13,661 bases of DNA from CAYONM01 sp964405325 (GTDB taxonomy: Bacteria; Planctomycetota; UBA11346), in assembly GCA_964405325.1 (NCBI GenBank), contig CAYONM010000093.1:1-13661 (forward strand), in the 5' to 3' direction. Below are positions 1-6,800 of this stretch, one piece after another. A program made the position numbers and the translations under genes. Position 1 is the first letter of the stretch. Each line of letters begins with the position of its first letter. Under the pieces are notes generated by a model, which was not told where the DNA came from, ran no database searches, and worked only from the letters and a program-made list of their open reading frames with translations.

Positions 1-73
1 ACTTCGCGCTTGGACGCGCTCGCTCGCTTCGCCTGGTTCCACCCGAATTCGACCTTTGAGGGAAGCGTCACAA

Positions 74-1318
74 CTATTCATCCAACAATTTCTCGATGCG
101 CTCATCCAAGGCTTGTTGATCGCTGCGAAATGCGGTCAGGCCAGCGGCGCTGATCAGGGCATCGACGCCGATACTACCGCTGGTCAGCTGGTGCCGCCAA
201 TGCTGCCAGTCGGGGATTTTTCCTTGCTGTTCCAAGCGCTGCCAGTCGGCCGGTTCCCAGCGGAGAAACAAGTCACCCAGGCCCAAGTGGTGTGCGCCAT
301 CGACCATTTCCTCGACGCTGGTGGGAGGTTGGGTATGGAGAAAGGCGCTAAAATCGCGCACCGCATCGGAGACCACCCAGAGTTTTTCAATGTGGGAATC
401 CACCGCGCTCTCTTCCAGTTCAACCGCCGGATCCTCCTGGGTGGCATCGGTCAGCTGATCTGGCTCGATCGACTGCAGTGCCGCTGCGGCCACTTTGGTG
501 GGCATGGTCATCACGTCGACGCCGGCCAAGCTGCGAACTTGATCACCATCACGCATGCTGGCAGCGATCTGTCTGGTGTGAGACTCGTTCAGCTGATTGA
601 CCTCGCGGATCGCTCGTTGGCTGGCCAGGGTGGCTTTCTCGCCCAACATGTGGCCACTACCGAGCTTGTTTTGCGAGGCAAAGCTGCTCAGACGACCCAA
701 GAAGACGTTGACAAATTCCGGCTGTGCGAAACGGGCTGCCAAGTAATTCTGACGTGCGGAACAACCCAGGGTGCAATTGACCGGAATCTGCTGGGCCTGC
801 AGACGACGGATGGCAAATAAACCGGCCGGCGTCAGTGGCACTTTGATAATGAAACGATCCGGTGCGATGGCGTGGATGGTATGAGCAATGGCGACGCTGG
901 TTTTTTCATCATTGGCCAGGTCTGTATGCAGTTCGACACTGACCCGGCATCCGAAGCGTCGAGTCAGAAGCAAGGCATGATGCACATTTAGCAGCAGACC
1001 GATCAAAAGGATGCGCTGTTTCAAGGAATGGTCCTGGCAGCGTTGTCCGGCAATGCGGATCAAGTCGTCGTAGCTGCCCTGCTGCACCTCCTTATTAAGA
1101 AGGCTATTGTTGGTGGTGAGGGCCTGGAATTTCGGATCCCAGACCTGCTCTGCGGCTTGCAGATCGCCGGTATCCAACCACGGCTCGGTGCCGAGGACGG
1201 ACAGTGCCGCCCATAATGGTTTGGCTTCGGGTAAGGTGGTGGTGGCTTCGTGACTGACGTCGGGTTGGATAAGATCGGCGAACAATTCTGGCCAGTCGGT
1301 ATCGATGGTGCTGGGCAT
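74..1318 (-). CDS. tal: Transaldolase (long form, 414 aa)
   Basis: Transaldolase moves a dihydroxyacetone unit between sugar phosphates in the non-oxidative pentose phosphate pathway (cytosol). Family motifs are in order: LDTGD (about residue 49), TTNNSLLNKE (68-77), VSVEL with E129, IKVP with K159 as the expected Schiff-base lysine, and NCTLGCS (181-187) where many homologues read NxTLxFS. The protein is about 100 residues longer than E. coli TalB; the extra length lies after the barrel (residues about 285-414), with an acidic stretch and the C-terminal LDERIEKLLDE helix. The start at 1318 is chosen because AAGGAG lies 7 nt upstream on the minus strand; an in-frame ATG at 1378 would add 20 Cys-rich residues and lacks family support. 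It stands alone on its strand, 194 bp downstream of the DUF502 gene. Family assignment is firm; the exact subclass is not. Confidence 0.9.
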   Translation of the reverse strand: MPSTIDTDWPELFADLIQPDVSHEATTTLPEAKPLWAALSVLGTEPWLDTGDLQAAEQVWDPKFQALTTNNSLLNKEVQQGSYDDLIRIAGQRCQDHSLKQRILLIGLLLNVHHALLLTRRFGCRVSVELHTDLANDEKTSVAIAHTIHAIAPDRFIIKVPLTPAGLFAIRRLQAQQIPVNCTLGCSARQNYLAARFAQPEFVNVFLGRLSSFASQNKLGSGHMLGEKATLASQRAIREVNQLNESHTRQIAASMRDGDQVRSLAGVDVMTMPTKVAAAALQSIEPDQLTDATQEDPAVELEESAVDSHIEKLWVVSDAVRDFSAFLHTQPPTSVEEMVDGAHHLGLGDLFLRWEPADWQRLEQQGKIPDWQHWRHQLTSGSIGVDALISAAGLTAFRSDQQALDERIEKLLDE

Positions 1319-1362
1319 GTGATGCTCCTTATCTGCTGTATGGTAACAAGTACGGCAAGGCG

Positions 1363-1378
1363 ATGCACAGGAGTGCAT
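1363..1378. promoter_or_regulatory. 16-bp inverted repeat upstream of transaldolase
   Basis: ATGCAC-AGGA-GTGCAT is a perfect 6-bp inverted repeat with a 4-nt spacer, lying 45 bp upstream of the transaldolase start. Its position suits an operator or a small 5'-UTR hairpin. No regulator is recognised from it, and a 6-bp arm can occur by chance. Confidence 0.25.
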
Positions 1379-1512
1379 TATTCATCAGCGTGGACTGCAT
1401 CAGAGTACCTGTTCCAGTCGCACCCAACGTCTGACCTGCGGTCGAGCCGGACTGGTGCTGAGCGGTTTGGCACTCGACTGATCGTGTGAGTCCCCTCTGC
1501 TGTGAACGGCCA

Positions 1513-2175
1513 TCATTGGTCCTTTGCTGAAGACTCTTCTTCCTGTTTGTCTTCTTCCTGTTTGTCTTCTTCCTGTTTGTCGTCGCTCGACCGCAATGAC
1601 AGTCCGGCAGTCAGGGACCAGCGCATGCCCTCCTCGACCGTGATCGGCAATTCCCGCACACTGGAGCGTGGCACCAGGAAACAGTAGCCACCGATCTGCG
1701 AGCTCCATTGCACGTACACGGCGAGGCGATCCACGTCACCAAAAGCGTCGGGGAGATCACTCAGATCGTTTCTGGTAATGAAGCCCAGGGTATCGACATC
1801 CGTGTTTGGTAGTCGAATCAGCACCGGTTTCCCCAGGTTGTCAGCAAAATCTCCTTTGAGCAATTGCATTAGATCCTTGGTCGGTTTGTAGATGGACGAG
1901 AAGATCGGTATCCGACCCAACAGTTTCTGACTTCCAGAGATCAGGCCTCTGGTGAGCCAGGCATGACTGGCGACACCAAGGGCAATGACCAGGATCAGTG
2001 CGATCACCAACCCGCTGCCTGGGAGATACCAAGTATCAGGAATGAACAGTAGCAACATGGTTCGGGTCATCTGCTCCAGACTGCTGATGGCCCAGATAAT
2101 GATGGCAATAGCGACGAGGACCGGCACCAGGACGGCGAGTCCTGAGAAAAACCAGCGAGTGATGCTTTTCCACAT
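1513..2175 (-). CDS. DUF502 family membrane protein
   Basis: This is a 220-aa inner-membrane protein of the DUF502 family, whose function is not established. Two membrane segments are visible (residues about 10-30 and 53-70), followed by the family hallmark around IPIFSSIYKPTKDLMQLL (89-106) and a soluble part with GFITR and a YVQWS...GGYCFLVP segment typical of the family. The tail is low-complexity and acidic: three DKQEE units encoded by three perfect 15-bp repeats. The start MWKSITRWFFSG (2175) fits homologues, although the Shine-Dalgarno is poor; an in-frame ATG at 2232 has a slightly better purine tract (GGTGGG) and would add 19 residues. It is divergent from the SpoIIAA-like gene. No clear terminator is seen before the transaldolase gene, so co-transcription is possible. 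Confidence 0.85.
   Translation of the reverse strand: MWKSITRWFFSGLAVLVPVLVAIAIIIWAISSLEQMTRTMLLLFIPDTWYLPGSGLVIALILVIALGVASHAWLTRGLISGSQKLLGRIPIFSSIYKPTKDLMQLLKGDFADNLGKPVLIRLPNTDVDTLGFITRNDLSDLPDAFGDVDRLAVYVQWSSQIGGYCFLVPRSSVRELPITVEEGMRWSLTAGLSLRSSDDKQEEDKQEEDKQEEESSAKDQ
1536..1580 (-). repeat. Three perfect 15-bp tandem repeats in the DUF502 gene
   Basis: The unit cttcttcctgtttgt occurs three times without mismatch at 1536-1550, 1551-1565 and 1566-1580. On the coding strand each unit encodes one pentapeptide of the DKQEE tail. As 15 is a multiple of three, copy-number change would alter tail length without a frameshift. Confidence 0.95.
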
Positions 2176-2402
2176 GCTGGCAGTATCACGCGTTAACGAT
2201 AGCGATAAACAGGCGTGTATCGGCCTGATCATTGCTTACCCACCAATCATAGCAGACGCGCTCACCGACATCCTGCGAAACCCAAACAAAATCGACTTCT
2301 GATGGACCCGTCAATGGTAATGGCCAAGTGTATTGACCAAGCCGATTCACCGTCGTGAGCTATTGAACTGGATTCTTAGGATCCCAGCGAAAGGAGCACA
2401 GT

Positions 2403-2774
2403 ATGAGCGTACAGACGCTGAAACTCTTGGAGCAATTGCAGACCCCAGCACTGGAAATCCGGGTTGGTAACGAACTTCGTAAGGAGGATTACGAAGAATT
2501 TATGCCAATGGTTGAAAAACTCATCGCCGAGCATGGCTTGATCCGGATTCTGTTCCTGATGGAACCGGACTTTCATGGCTGGACCGCCGGTGCCCTGTGG
2601 CAGGATGTCGTGTTCGATGTCAAGCACTTCAGACATATCGAACGACTCGCCATGGTTGGCGATAAAAAATGGGAAAAAGGCATGGCCCTGTTCTGCAAGC
2701 CCTTCACCAGCGCCGCCATCCGCTGGTTCGATGCGACTGACTATGAACAGGCTCGTGCCTGGATCGAGGAGTGA
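2403..2774 (+). CDS. SpoIIAA-like (STAS-fold) protein
   Basis: A 123-aa soluble protein of the SpoIIAA-like family (PF11964 type), which has a STAS/SEC14-like fold and may bind lipid or nucleotide; the cellular role is unknown. The second half matches the family strongly: WQDVVFDVKHFRHIERLAMV, then VGDKKWEKG, a KPFTSA segment, and a closing WFDATDYEQARAWI. Length is normal. Start ATG at 2403 has AAAGGAG 7 nt upstream. The stop overlaps a possible GTG start of the transketolase (GTGA), and the gene's own GAGGAG end serves as the transketolase ribosome-binding site, so the two are probably one transcript with linked translation. No phosphorylatable serine is evident that would make it an anti-sigma antagonist. 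Confidence 0.85.
   Translation: MSVQTLKLLEQLQTPALEIRVGNELRKEDYEEFMPMVEKLIAEHGLIRILFLMEPDFHGWTAGALWQDVVFDVKHFRHIERLAMVGDKKWEKGMALFCKPFTSAAIRWFDATDYEQARAWIEE
2766..2771 (+). promoter_or_regulatory. Ribosome-binding site deciding the transketolase start
   Basis: GAGGAG at the very end of the SpoIIAA-like gene lies 8 nt before the ATG at 2780. This favours the ATG at 2780 over the GTG at 2771, which overlaps the previous stop as GTGA, and over the ATG at 2789. Confidence 0.7.
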
Positions 2775-2779
2775 CCATC

Positions 2780-4651
2780 ATGACTGTCATGACCAGCTGT
2801 AGCCATGATCGCCTCAAAGCCTATGCCGCGATCGCACAACGCATCCGCATCAACAGCATCACCAGTACCACCTCGGCCGGCAGTGGTCATGCCACCAGCA
2901 GTCTTTCTTGTGCCGATTTGTTGGCGACCCTGTTTTTTCATTCGCTGCGTTTTGATGTGCAGTGCCCGCAAGCCTGTTACAATGATCGATTCGTCTTGTC
3001 CAAAGGCCATGCGACGCCGGCGTTCTGGTCGGTACTGACTGAAGCCGGGGCCTATGGTCCGGAACAGCTCCAGCATATGCGTCGATTCGATAGCGAGCTG
3101 GAAGGGCATCCCACCACCAGGTCGCCCTATGTCGATGCCCCGACCGGGAGCCTGGGCCAGGGTTTGTCCATCGCCTTGGGCATGGCCCTGACCGCTCGCC
3201 ATCGTGGTATCGACAATCGGATCTGGGTGTTGCTCGGTGATGGTGAATTGGCCGAGGGGTCCAATTGGGAGGCGGCCAATCTCGCCAGTTATTATAAAAC
3301 CAGGCATTTGATTGCCGTTGTCGATGCCAATCGTCTTGGTCAGACCGGTGTAACCATGTTCGGGCATGACCTGAATGCCTATGCTCAGCGCTTCGAGGCC
3401 TTTGGCTGGCGCAGTCGAATCATTGATGGTCATGACATTGCGTCGATTGTCGAGGCCTACGACTGGGCGCAAGAACCGGAGGATGATCGTCCAACGGTGA
3501 TTATTGCTCGAACCGTCAAGGGGAAGGGAGTCTCCTTCCTGGAGGATGCCGATAATCGCCACGGCAAACCCGTGAGTGGCGAGGAATACGAGCGGGCGTT
3601 GGCGGACCTGGGAGCAATGCCGGGCCCGCAGGAACTGAACGTGGCAGAACCAGAGCGAATCGAACCACCAGTCTGGTCGGTGGACCAGTCACCACTGCCT
3701 GACCCGGATTATCAAGGTGAGGAGGCGACCCGAACGGCCTATGGGGATGCCCTGAAACAGCTTCTGGACCAGGATGATCGCATTCTGGTCTTCGATAGTG
3801 AAGTCTCCAACTCTACCAAGTCGGGTGTCGTGGCCGAGCAGCATGCAGATCGTTTTATTGAATGTTTCATTGCCGAGCAGAACATGATCGGAATGGCGGT
3901 CGGCTCCACGGCTTTGGGAGCGGTGCCGTTTTGTAGCAGTTTTGCTGCCTTCTTGACTCGAGCGGCCGATCAGATCCGGATGGCAGGGCATGCTGGCTGC
4001 CGACTGATCTGTGCTGGCTCGCATGCTGGCGTTTCCATTGGTGAAGATGGTCCCTCGCAGATGGGCCTGGAGGATATGGCGCTGTTTCGTGCCATGCATG
4101 GAGCCACCGTCCTGTGCCCCGCCGATGCGGTCAGTGCCTATCGATTGGTGGAAGCAGCCAGTCGGGAGATGGGTTTGGTCTATCTGCGTCTGGCACGCCC
4201 CAAAACACCGGTGCTCTACCAGCCGGATGATCAGAATTTTCGCATCGGCGGTAGTCGTGTGTTGCGTGGTGGTCCCGGAGATGTCGCGACCATTGTCGCC
4301 TGCGGTGTCTGTGTCGCCGAGGCGCTGTCGGCGGCAGCGCAATTGGCCACGGCTGGTATACCAGTCCGAGTGGTAGATGCCTATTCCATCCAACCACTGG
4401 ATGTGGGTGGTATTGCTTCGGCTTTGGTTGAGACGCCAGCCTTGATCTGCGTCGAGGATCACGCTCCTGCCGGTGGCTTGGGCGAGGCCGTCGCCAGTCA
4501 GGTCTTGGGACGCGTGGCGGTGCAGCGCTATCAGCACCTGGCCGTGGCCGGGGAGCCGCGTTCTGGTACCAGTCAGGAATTGATGGCCGCTCATGGCATT
4601 GATACAACGGCCATCGTGCAGGCGGTGAAGGCGATGACCAGCGGGATGTGA
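2780..4651 (+). CDS. tkt: Transketolase, short (animal/archaeal-like) type, 623 aa
   Basis: ThDP-dependent transfer of a two-carbon ketol unit in the pentose phosphate or Calvin pathways (cytosol). Visible landmarks: H37 in GSGHATSS, H77 in SKGHATP, H110 in EGHPTT, GSLGQG (123-128), the ThDP/Mg motif GDGELAEGSNWEAA from 153 with N184, the NRHGKP loop (259-264), the activating glutamate E366 in IAEQNM, and SHAGVSIGEDGPSQM (414-428). With the 2780 start the protein is 623 aa, the same length as human TKT, with H37, H77, H110 and E366 at matching numbers, so it belongs to the short class and not to the ~660-aa E. coli TktA class. Both N-terminal ThDP-binding and C-terminal pyrimidine-binding domains are on one chain. 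It follows the SpoIIAA-like gene without a gap and converges with the TVP38 gene. Confidence 0.95.
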   Translation: MTVMTSCSHDRLKAYAAIAQRIRINSITSTTSAGSGHATSSLSCADLLATLFFHSLRFDVQCPQACYNDRFVLSKGHATPAFWSVLTEAGAYGPEQLQHMRRFDSELEGHPTTRSPYVDAPTGSLGQGLSIALGMALTARHRGIDNRIWVLLGDGELAEGSNWEAANLASYYKTRHLIAVVDANRLGQTGVTMFGHDLNAYAQRFEAFGWRSRIIDGHDIASIVEAYDWAQEPEDDRPTVIIARTVKGKGVSFLEDADNRHGKPVSGEEYERALADLGAMPGPQELNVAEPERIEPPVWSVDQSPLPDPDYQGEEATRTAYGDALKQLLDQDDRILVFDSEVSNSTKSGVVAEQHADRFIECFIAEQNMIGMAVGSTALGAVPFCSSFAAFLTRAADQIRMAGHAGCRLICAGSHAGVSIGEDGPSQMGLEDMALFRAMHGATVLCPADAVSAYRLVEAASREMGLVYLRLARPKTPVLYQPDDQNFRIGGSRVLRGGPGDVATIVACGVCVAEALSAAAQLATAGIPVRVVDAYSIQPLDVGGIASALVETPALICVEDHAPAGGLGEAVASQVLGRVAVQRYQHLAVAGEPRSGTSQELMAAHGIDTTAIVQAVKAMTSGM

Positions 4652-4694
4652 ATGCGCGGTGTGCACCACGGTGATTGCTGCGGTTTTTGGGATC

Positions 4695-5393
4695 TCACGA
4701 CCGAATTGATGCTTGCGTCGATTGGTGGTGCCGGCGCAGTCGCTGCAGCAGGTGGCCACCCAGGATGATGAGCGCCAGCAGAGACAGGCCTAGCAGGATC
4801 AATGCCACCCAATTGGCCTGTTCACCCTGCAGGACCAGGTGGCCCAGACGGCCCAGAAGACTGTACAGGAACAAGCCGGGAATCAGGCCTATGATGGTGC
4901 CCAGGGTAAAGGACCTACTGGCAGTGCCCAGTCGACCGAAGACATAATTCATCAGTGGATAAGGGAGTAATGGCAGCAGGCGCAGTAGAGCGACGCCGCG
5001 CCAATCTGCATTTCTGATCAGATCGGCCGTCAATTCCATTCGGCGAATCAGACGGGGATCGATGGTCTTGGAATGAAAAGCGCGGCCAAGCCAGTAGGGC
5101 ATGAGGCCACCCAGGGTGCTGATGAAGATGCCAACCGGGGTGGCCACGCCGATGGGGAGCATGGCGCCACAGGCCATGGCGAACAGCGATAGTGGCAGTC
5201 CAATCGCAAGGAGTGGAAACGCGATGATCAGGACAAGGGCGACATGATTACGCGAGGATTCGAGCAGCGTGGTAAATCCCGAGCGGCCATCCAGCCACAT
5301 CGCCATGGCGATCAGGCTACCGAGCAACAGCAGGACCACGGCGGACTCGATGATCCGCCAGGTCCAAACATATCTGTTTTCTGGTGATGGCAT
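4695..5393 (-). CDS. TVP38/TMEM64 (VTT domain) family membrane protein
   Basis: A 232-aa polytopic inner-membrane protein. N-terminal TM about 17-33; a VTT/SNARE-associated domain spans roughly 50-185, with the family's GLPLSLFAMACGAML re-entrant-type segment (65-79), GGLMPYWLGR (95-104), and the hallmark LRLLPLLPYPLMNYVFG (137-153) then GTIIGLIPGLF; a last TM is at about 195-213, followed by a basic tail. Relatives of the wider DedA/VTT superfamily are implicated in lipid translocation and envelope homeostasis; the substrate here is unknown. It starts 6 bp after the encapsulin stop on the same strand, so it is probably the last gene of the encapsulin operon. No strong Shine-Dalgarno is seen, which would fit translational coupling. 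Confidence 0.88.
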   Translation of the reverse strand: MPSPENRYVWTWRIIESAVVLLLLGSLIAMAMWLDGRSGFTTLLESSRNHVALVLIIAFPLLAIGLPLSLFAMACGAMLPIGVATPVGIFISTLGGLMPYWLGRAFHSKTIDPRLIRRMELTADLIRNADWRGVALLRLLPLLPYPLMNYVFGRLGTASRSFTLGTIIGLIPGLFLYSLLGRLGHLVLQGEQANWVALILLGLSLLALIILGGHLLQRLRRHHQSTQASIRS

Positions 5394-5399
5394 GTCGCA

Positions 5400-6203
5400 T
5401 CACCAGATCAGCGGCACCACGGCCCGGTCTTCCAGTAATTGGAAGGTAAAGGTGCCAAGGAAGCTCATAGACAGGTCGTCGCCGTTCAGATCACCGTAAC
5501 GCAGGCAAAGATCCTGTCCCAAGGACAATTCGAAGTGGTCGGGGCCACAGGCGACCAAAGCCGCGTGTTGCACGACAGGACTGCGGATGATCTGGCCGCC
5601 ATCAAGTAAATGGCCGACCACCTGTGCCAATCGCTGTCCTGAGGATTGGTGTGTCCGGTTCAACCAACGTTGCGCTTGGTCACCAACCACCAGAACCAAT
5701 TGGTTTCCCATGCCGGCCTGTTCGAGATCACTGCGCGCTTCGGCAATGCCCTCCAGCAAGCCTTCCGGCCCTTCCGAGCACGATCGAGCTGGATGGGCAG
5801 CACCTTCGATCAATCCGGTGATTTTGGCTGCCACATTGCCATAATAGATGGTCTGCTCCTCGAATTCAGCGATCCAATAGGCGGCTTGCTCCAATTCCGT
5901 CCAGTCAATATCACGAGCGCCATGGGCGATGTACAGGACTTTGGATAAGGACAATGTGAATGGCGACCGGGTCTCGATCAGGGGCTTGCTGGTTCGGGTT
6001 CCCCAAACCAGCTGTTCCGATTGTCCCGTCTGTTCGACCCGGCCGGTATTGATGGCTGCTACATCAAGCCCCAGCGGTCCGTTGATCGTGCAGAAACGGC
6101 GACCGGACAGATTCGTGGACAAGACGTGCCGGGCGACGTCTTCCATTTCTTGCCAGGCACTCTCCGGGATGGGGGCGGCGTGTTGATTGGCGATGTTATT
6201 CAT
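5400..6203 (-). CDS. enc: Encapsulin shell protein, family 1 (HK97 fold)
   Basis: This 267-aa protein should self-assemble into a protein nanocompartment. The sequence runs through the family 1 pattern: an N-terminal helix of the type APIPESAWQEMEDVARHVL (residues about 10-28), SGRRFCTINGPLGLDVAAIN (33-52), SPFTLSLSKV and the DIDWTELEQAAYWIAEFEEQTIYYG helix region (spine helix and P-domain), GGQIIRSPVVQHAALV, and the C-terminal FELSLGQDLCLRYG with the closing TFTF strand and AVVPL. Family knowledge suggests a 60-subunit T=1 shell, but the triangulation number cannot be read from sequence. The start has AAAGG 8 nt upstream. The upstream neighbour on the strand is encapsulated ferritin, the expected cargo; a MITE-like element separates the two. 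TVP38 follows after 6 bp. I see no frameshift or truncation. Confidence 0.93.
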   Translation of the reverse strand: MNNIANQHAAPIPESAWQEMEDVARHVLSTNLSGRRFCTINGPLGLDVAAINTGRVEQTGQSEQLVWGTRTSKPLIETRSPFTLSLSKVLYIAHGARDIDWTELEQAAYWIAEFEEQTIYYGNVAAKITGLIEGAAHPARSCSEGPEGLLEGIAEARSDLEQAGMGNQLVLVVGDQAQRWLNRTHQSSGQRLAQVVGHLLDGGQIIRSPVVQHAALVACGPDHFELSLGQDLCLRYGDLNGDDLSMSFLGTFTFQLLEDRAVVPLIW

Positions 6204-6246
6204 TGCAAGTACCTTTCGTGCGACGTTTTGGCCATGGAATGCTTAT

Positions 6247-6407
6247 GGGCACCTCTAAAAACTCAGGCACTTCGCCAGACTTGCGCTTTCCGGCCCTGCC
6301 TGCGTTGCTGGAACCTCGAAATAGCCCTGCTATTCCTTCGGCCCCAGCGCCTTGGCAGGACCAAGAATCGTCTGCGCCTGGCTCGACCTGAGTTTATAGA
6401 GATGCCC
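6247..6407. mobile_element. 161-bp palindromic MITE-like element with TTAT duplication
   Basis: The outer 21 bp on each side form terminal inverted repeats: GGGCA(C)CTCTA(A)AAACTCAGG on the left and, read on the opposite strand, GGGCA(T)CTCTA(T)AAACTCAGG on the right, 19 of 21 identical. TTAT directly precedes the left end (6243-6246) and directly follows the right end (6408-6411), consistent with a 4-bp target duplication. The interior is an imperfect palindrome around position 6327, the exact midpoint, with AATAGC-CCT-GCTATT as the central hairpin. It holds no ORF that could be a transposase, so it would need an enzyme in trans. It sits between EncFtn and encapsulin; the EncFtn stop codon overlaps the duplication by one base and remains intact. 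A matching end occurs at 13601. Confidence 0.85.
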
Positions 6408-6410
6408 TTA

Positions 6411-6782
6411 TCAGTGACGGTCGGTCATGAGTCCATTGCCGTCGTTTTCGCTTTCTCCAGCTGTATTGGATGCTGGCGTTTCTTCTATATTGCTACTCGA
6501 TTCATGCTCGGTGATCGATCCGGTTGTGAAGAGAAATTCGCGAAAATGTTCATCGGCTTTCGGCTCATTACGCCGGAACCATTCCAAAGCCATAGCCGCG
6601 TGTTCGATCTCTTCGTCACGGTTATGTCGCATCAGAGCTTGCACTTCGGGGTCGTGACTGACTGATGCGCGTTGATCGTACCAATCGATCGCCTCGAATT
6701 CTTCGATGATCGTCCGTAAGACGCGATGGCGGTCGCGGAATTCGGCACTGAGTTCTTCGACCGGTTCATGGTATTCGGTCAT
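6411..6782 (-). CDS. Encapsulated ferritin (EncFtn), encapsulin cargo
   Basis: A 123-aa member of the EncFtn family: a two-helix half-ferritin that assembles into a ring-shaped oligomer, oxidises Fe(II) and hands iron to the encapsulin lumen. The family signatures are clear: HEPVEEL (5-11), EEFEAIDWYDQR (27-38), DPEVQALMRHNRDEEIEHAAM (44-64), ALEWFRRNEPK and EFLFTTGSIT (82-91). Residues aligned to the ferroxidase centre of Rhodospirillum rubrum EncFtn are all present: E28, W34, Y35, E58 and H61. After residue 92 comes a flexible acidic Ser/Thr/Asn linker and the end DGNGLMTDRH, where a GSL-type encapsulin-loading peptide would be expected; only a degenerate resemblance is visible. The start has AAAGGA 7 nt upstream. 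It lies 18 bp downstream of the CPXCG gene and upstream of the encapsulin. Confidence 0.93.
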   Translation of the reverse strand: MTEYHEPVEELSAEFRDRHRVLRTIIEEFEAIDWYDQRASVSHDPEVQALMRHNRDEEIEHAAMALEWFRRNEPKADEHFREFLFTTGSITEHESSSNIEETPASNTAGESENDGNGLMTDRH

Positions 6783-6800
6783 GGGATGGTTCCTTTCGTG

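Noticed and set aside
1..73. Another MITE end at the window start (cgaccttTGAGGG)
   Set aside because: It resembles the element end cgacctgag only over a few bases and lacks the GGGCA-CTCTA terminus; I see no supported feature in these 73 bp.
56..820. 254-codon plus-strand open frame over the transaldolase
   Set aside because: The opposite strand has firm transaldolase motifs; this frame shows no family pattern and has no Shine-Dalgarno.
1441..1478. GTCGAG...CTCGAC inverted repeat between transaldolase and DUF502
   Set aside because: Six-bp arms with a 26-nt spacer are too weak to call a terminator or operator.
4652..4694. Bidirectional terminator between transketolase and TVP38
   Set aside because: There is a small GGTG-TG-CACC palindrome and a T5 run, but they are not adjacent and no stem leads into the T-run.
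3689..4759. 356-codon minus-strand open frame over the transketolase and the 3' end of TVP38
   Set aside because: It is antisense to well-conserved transketolase sequence, is His/Arg/Thr-rich and runs through two real genes.
6021..6665. 214-codon plus-strand frame spanning the MITE and parts of encapsulin and EncFtn
   Set aside because: It passes through three unrelated features and is explained as a chance open frame; it is not a transposase.
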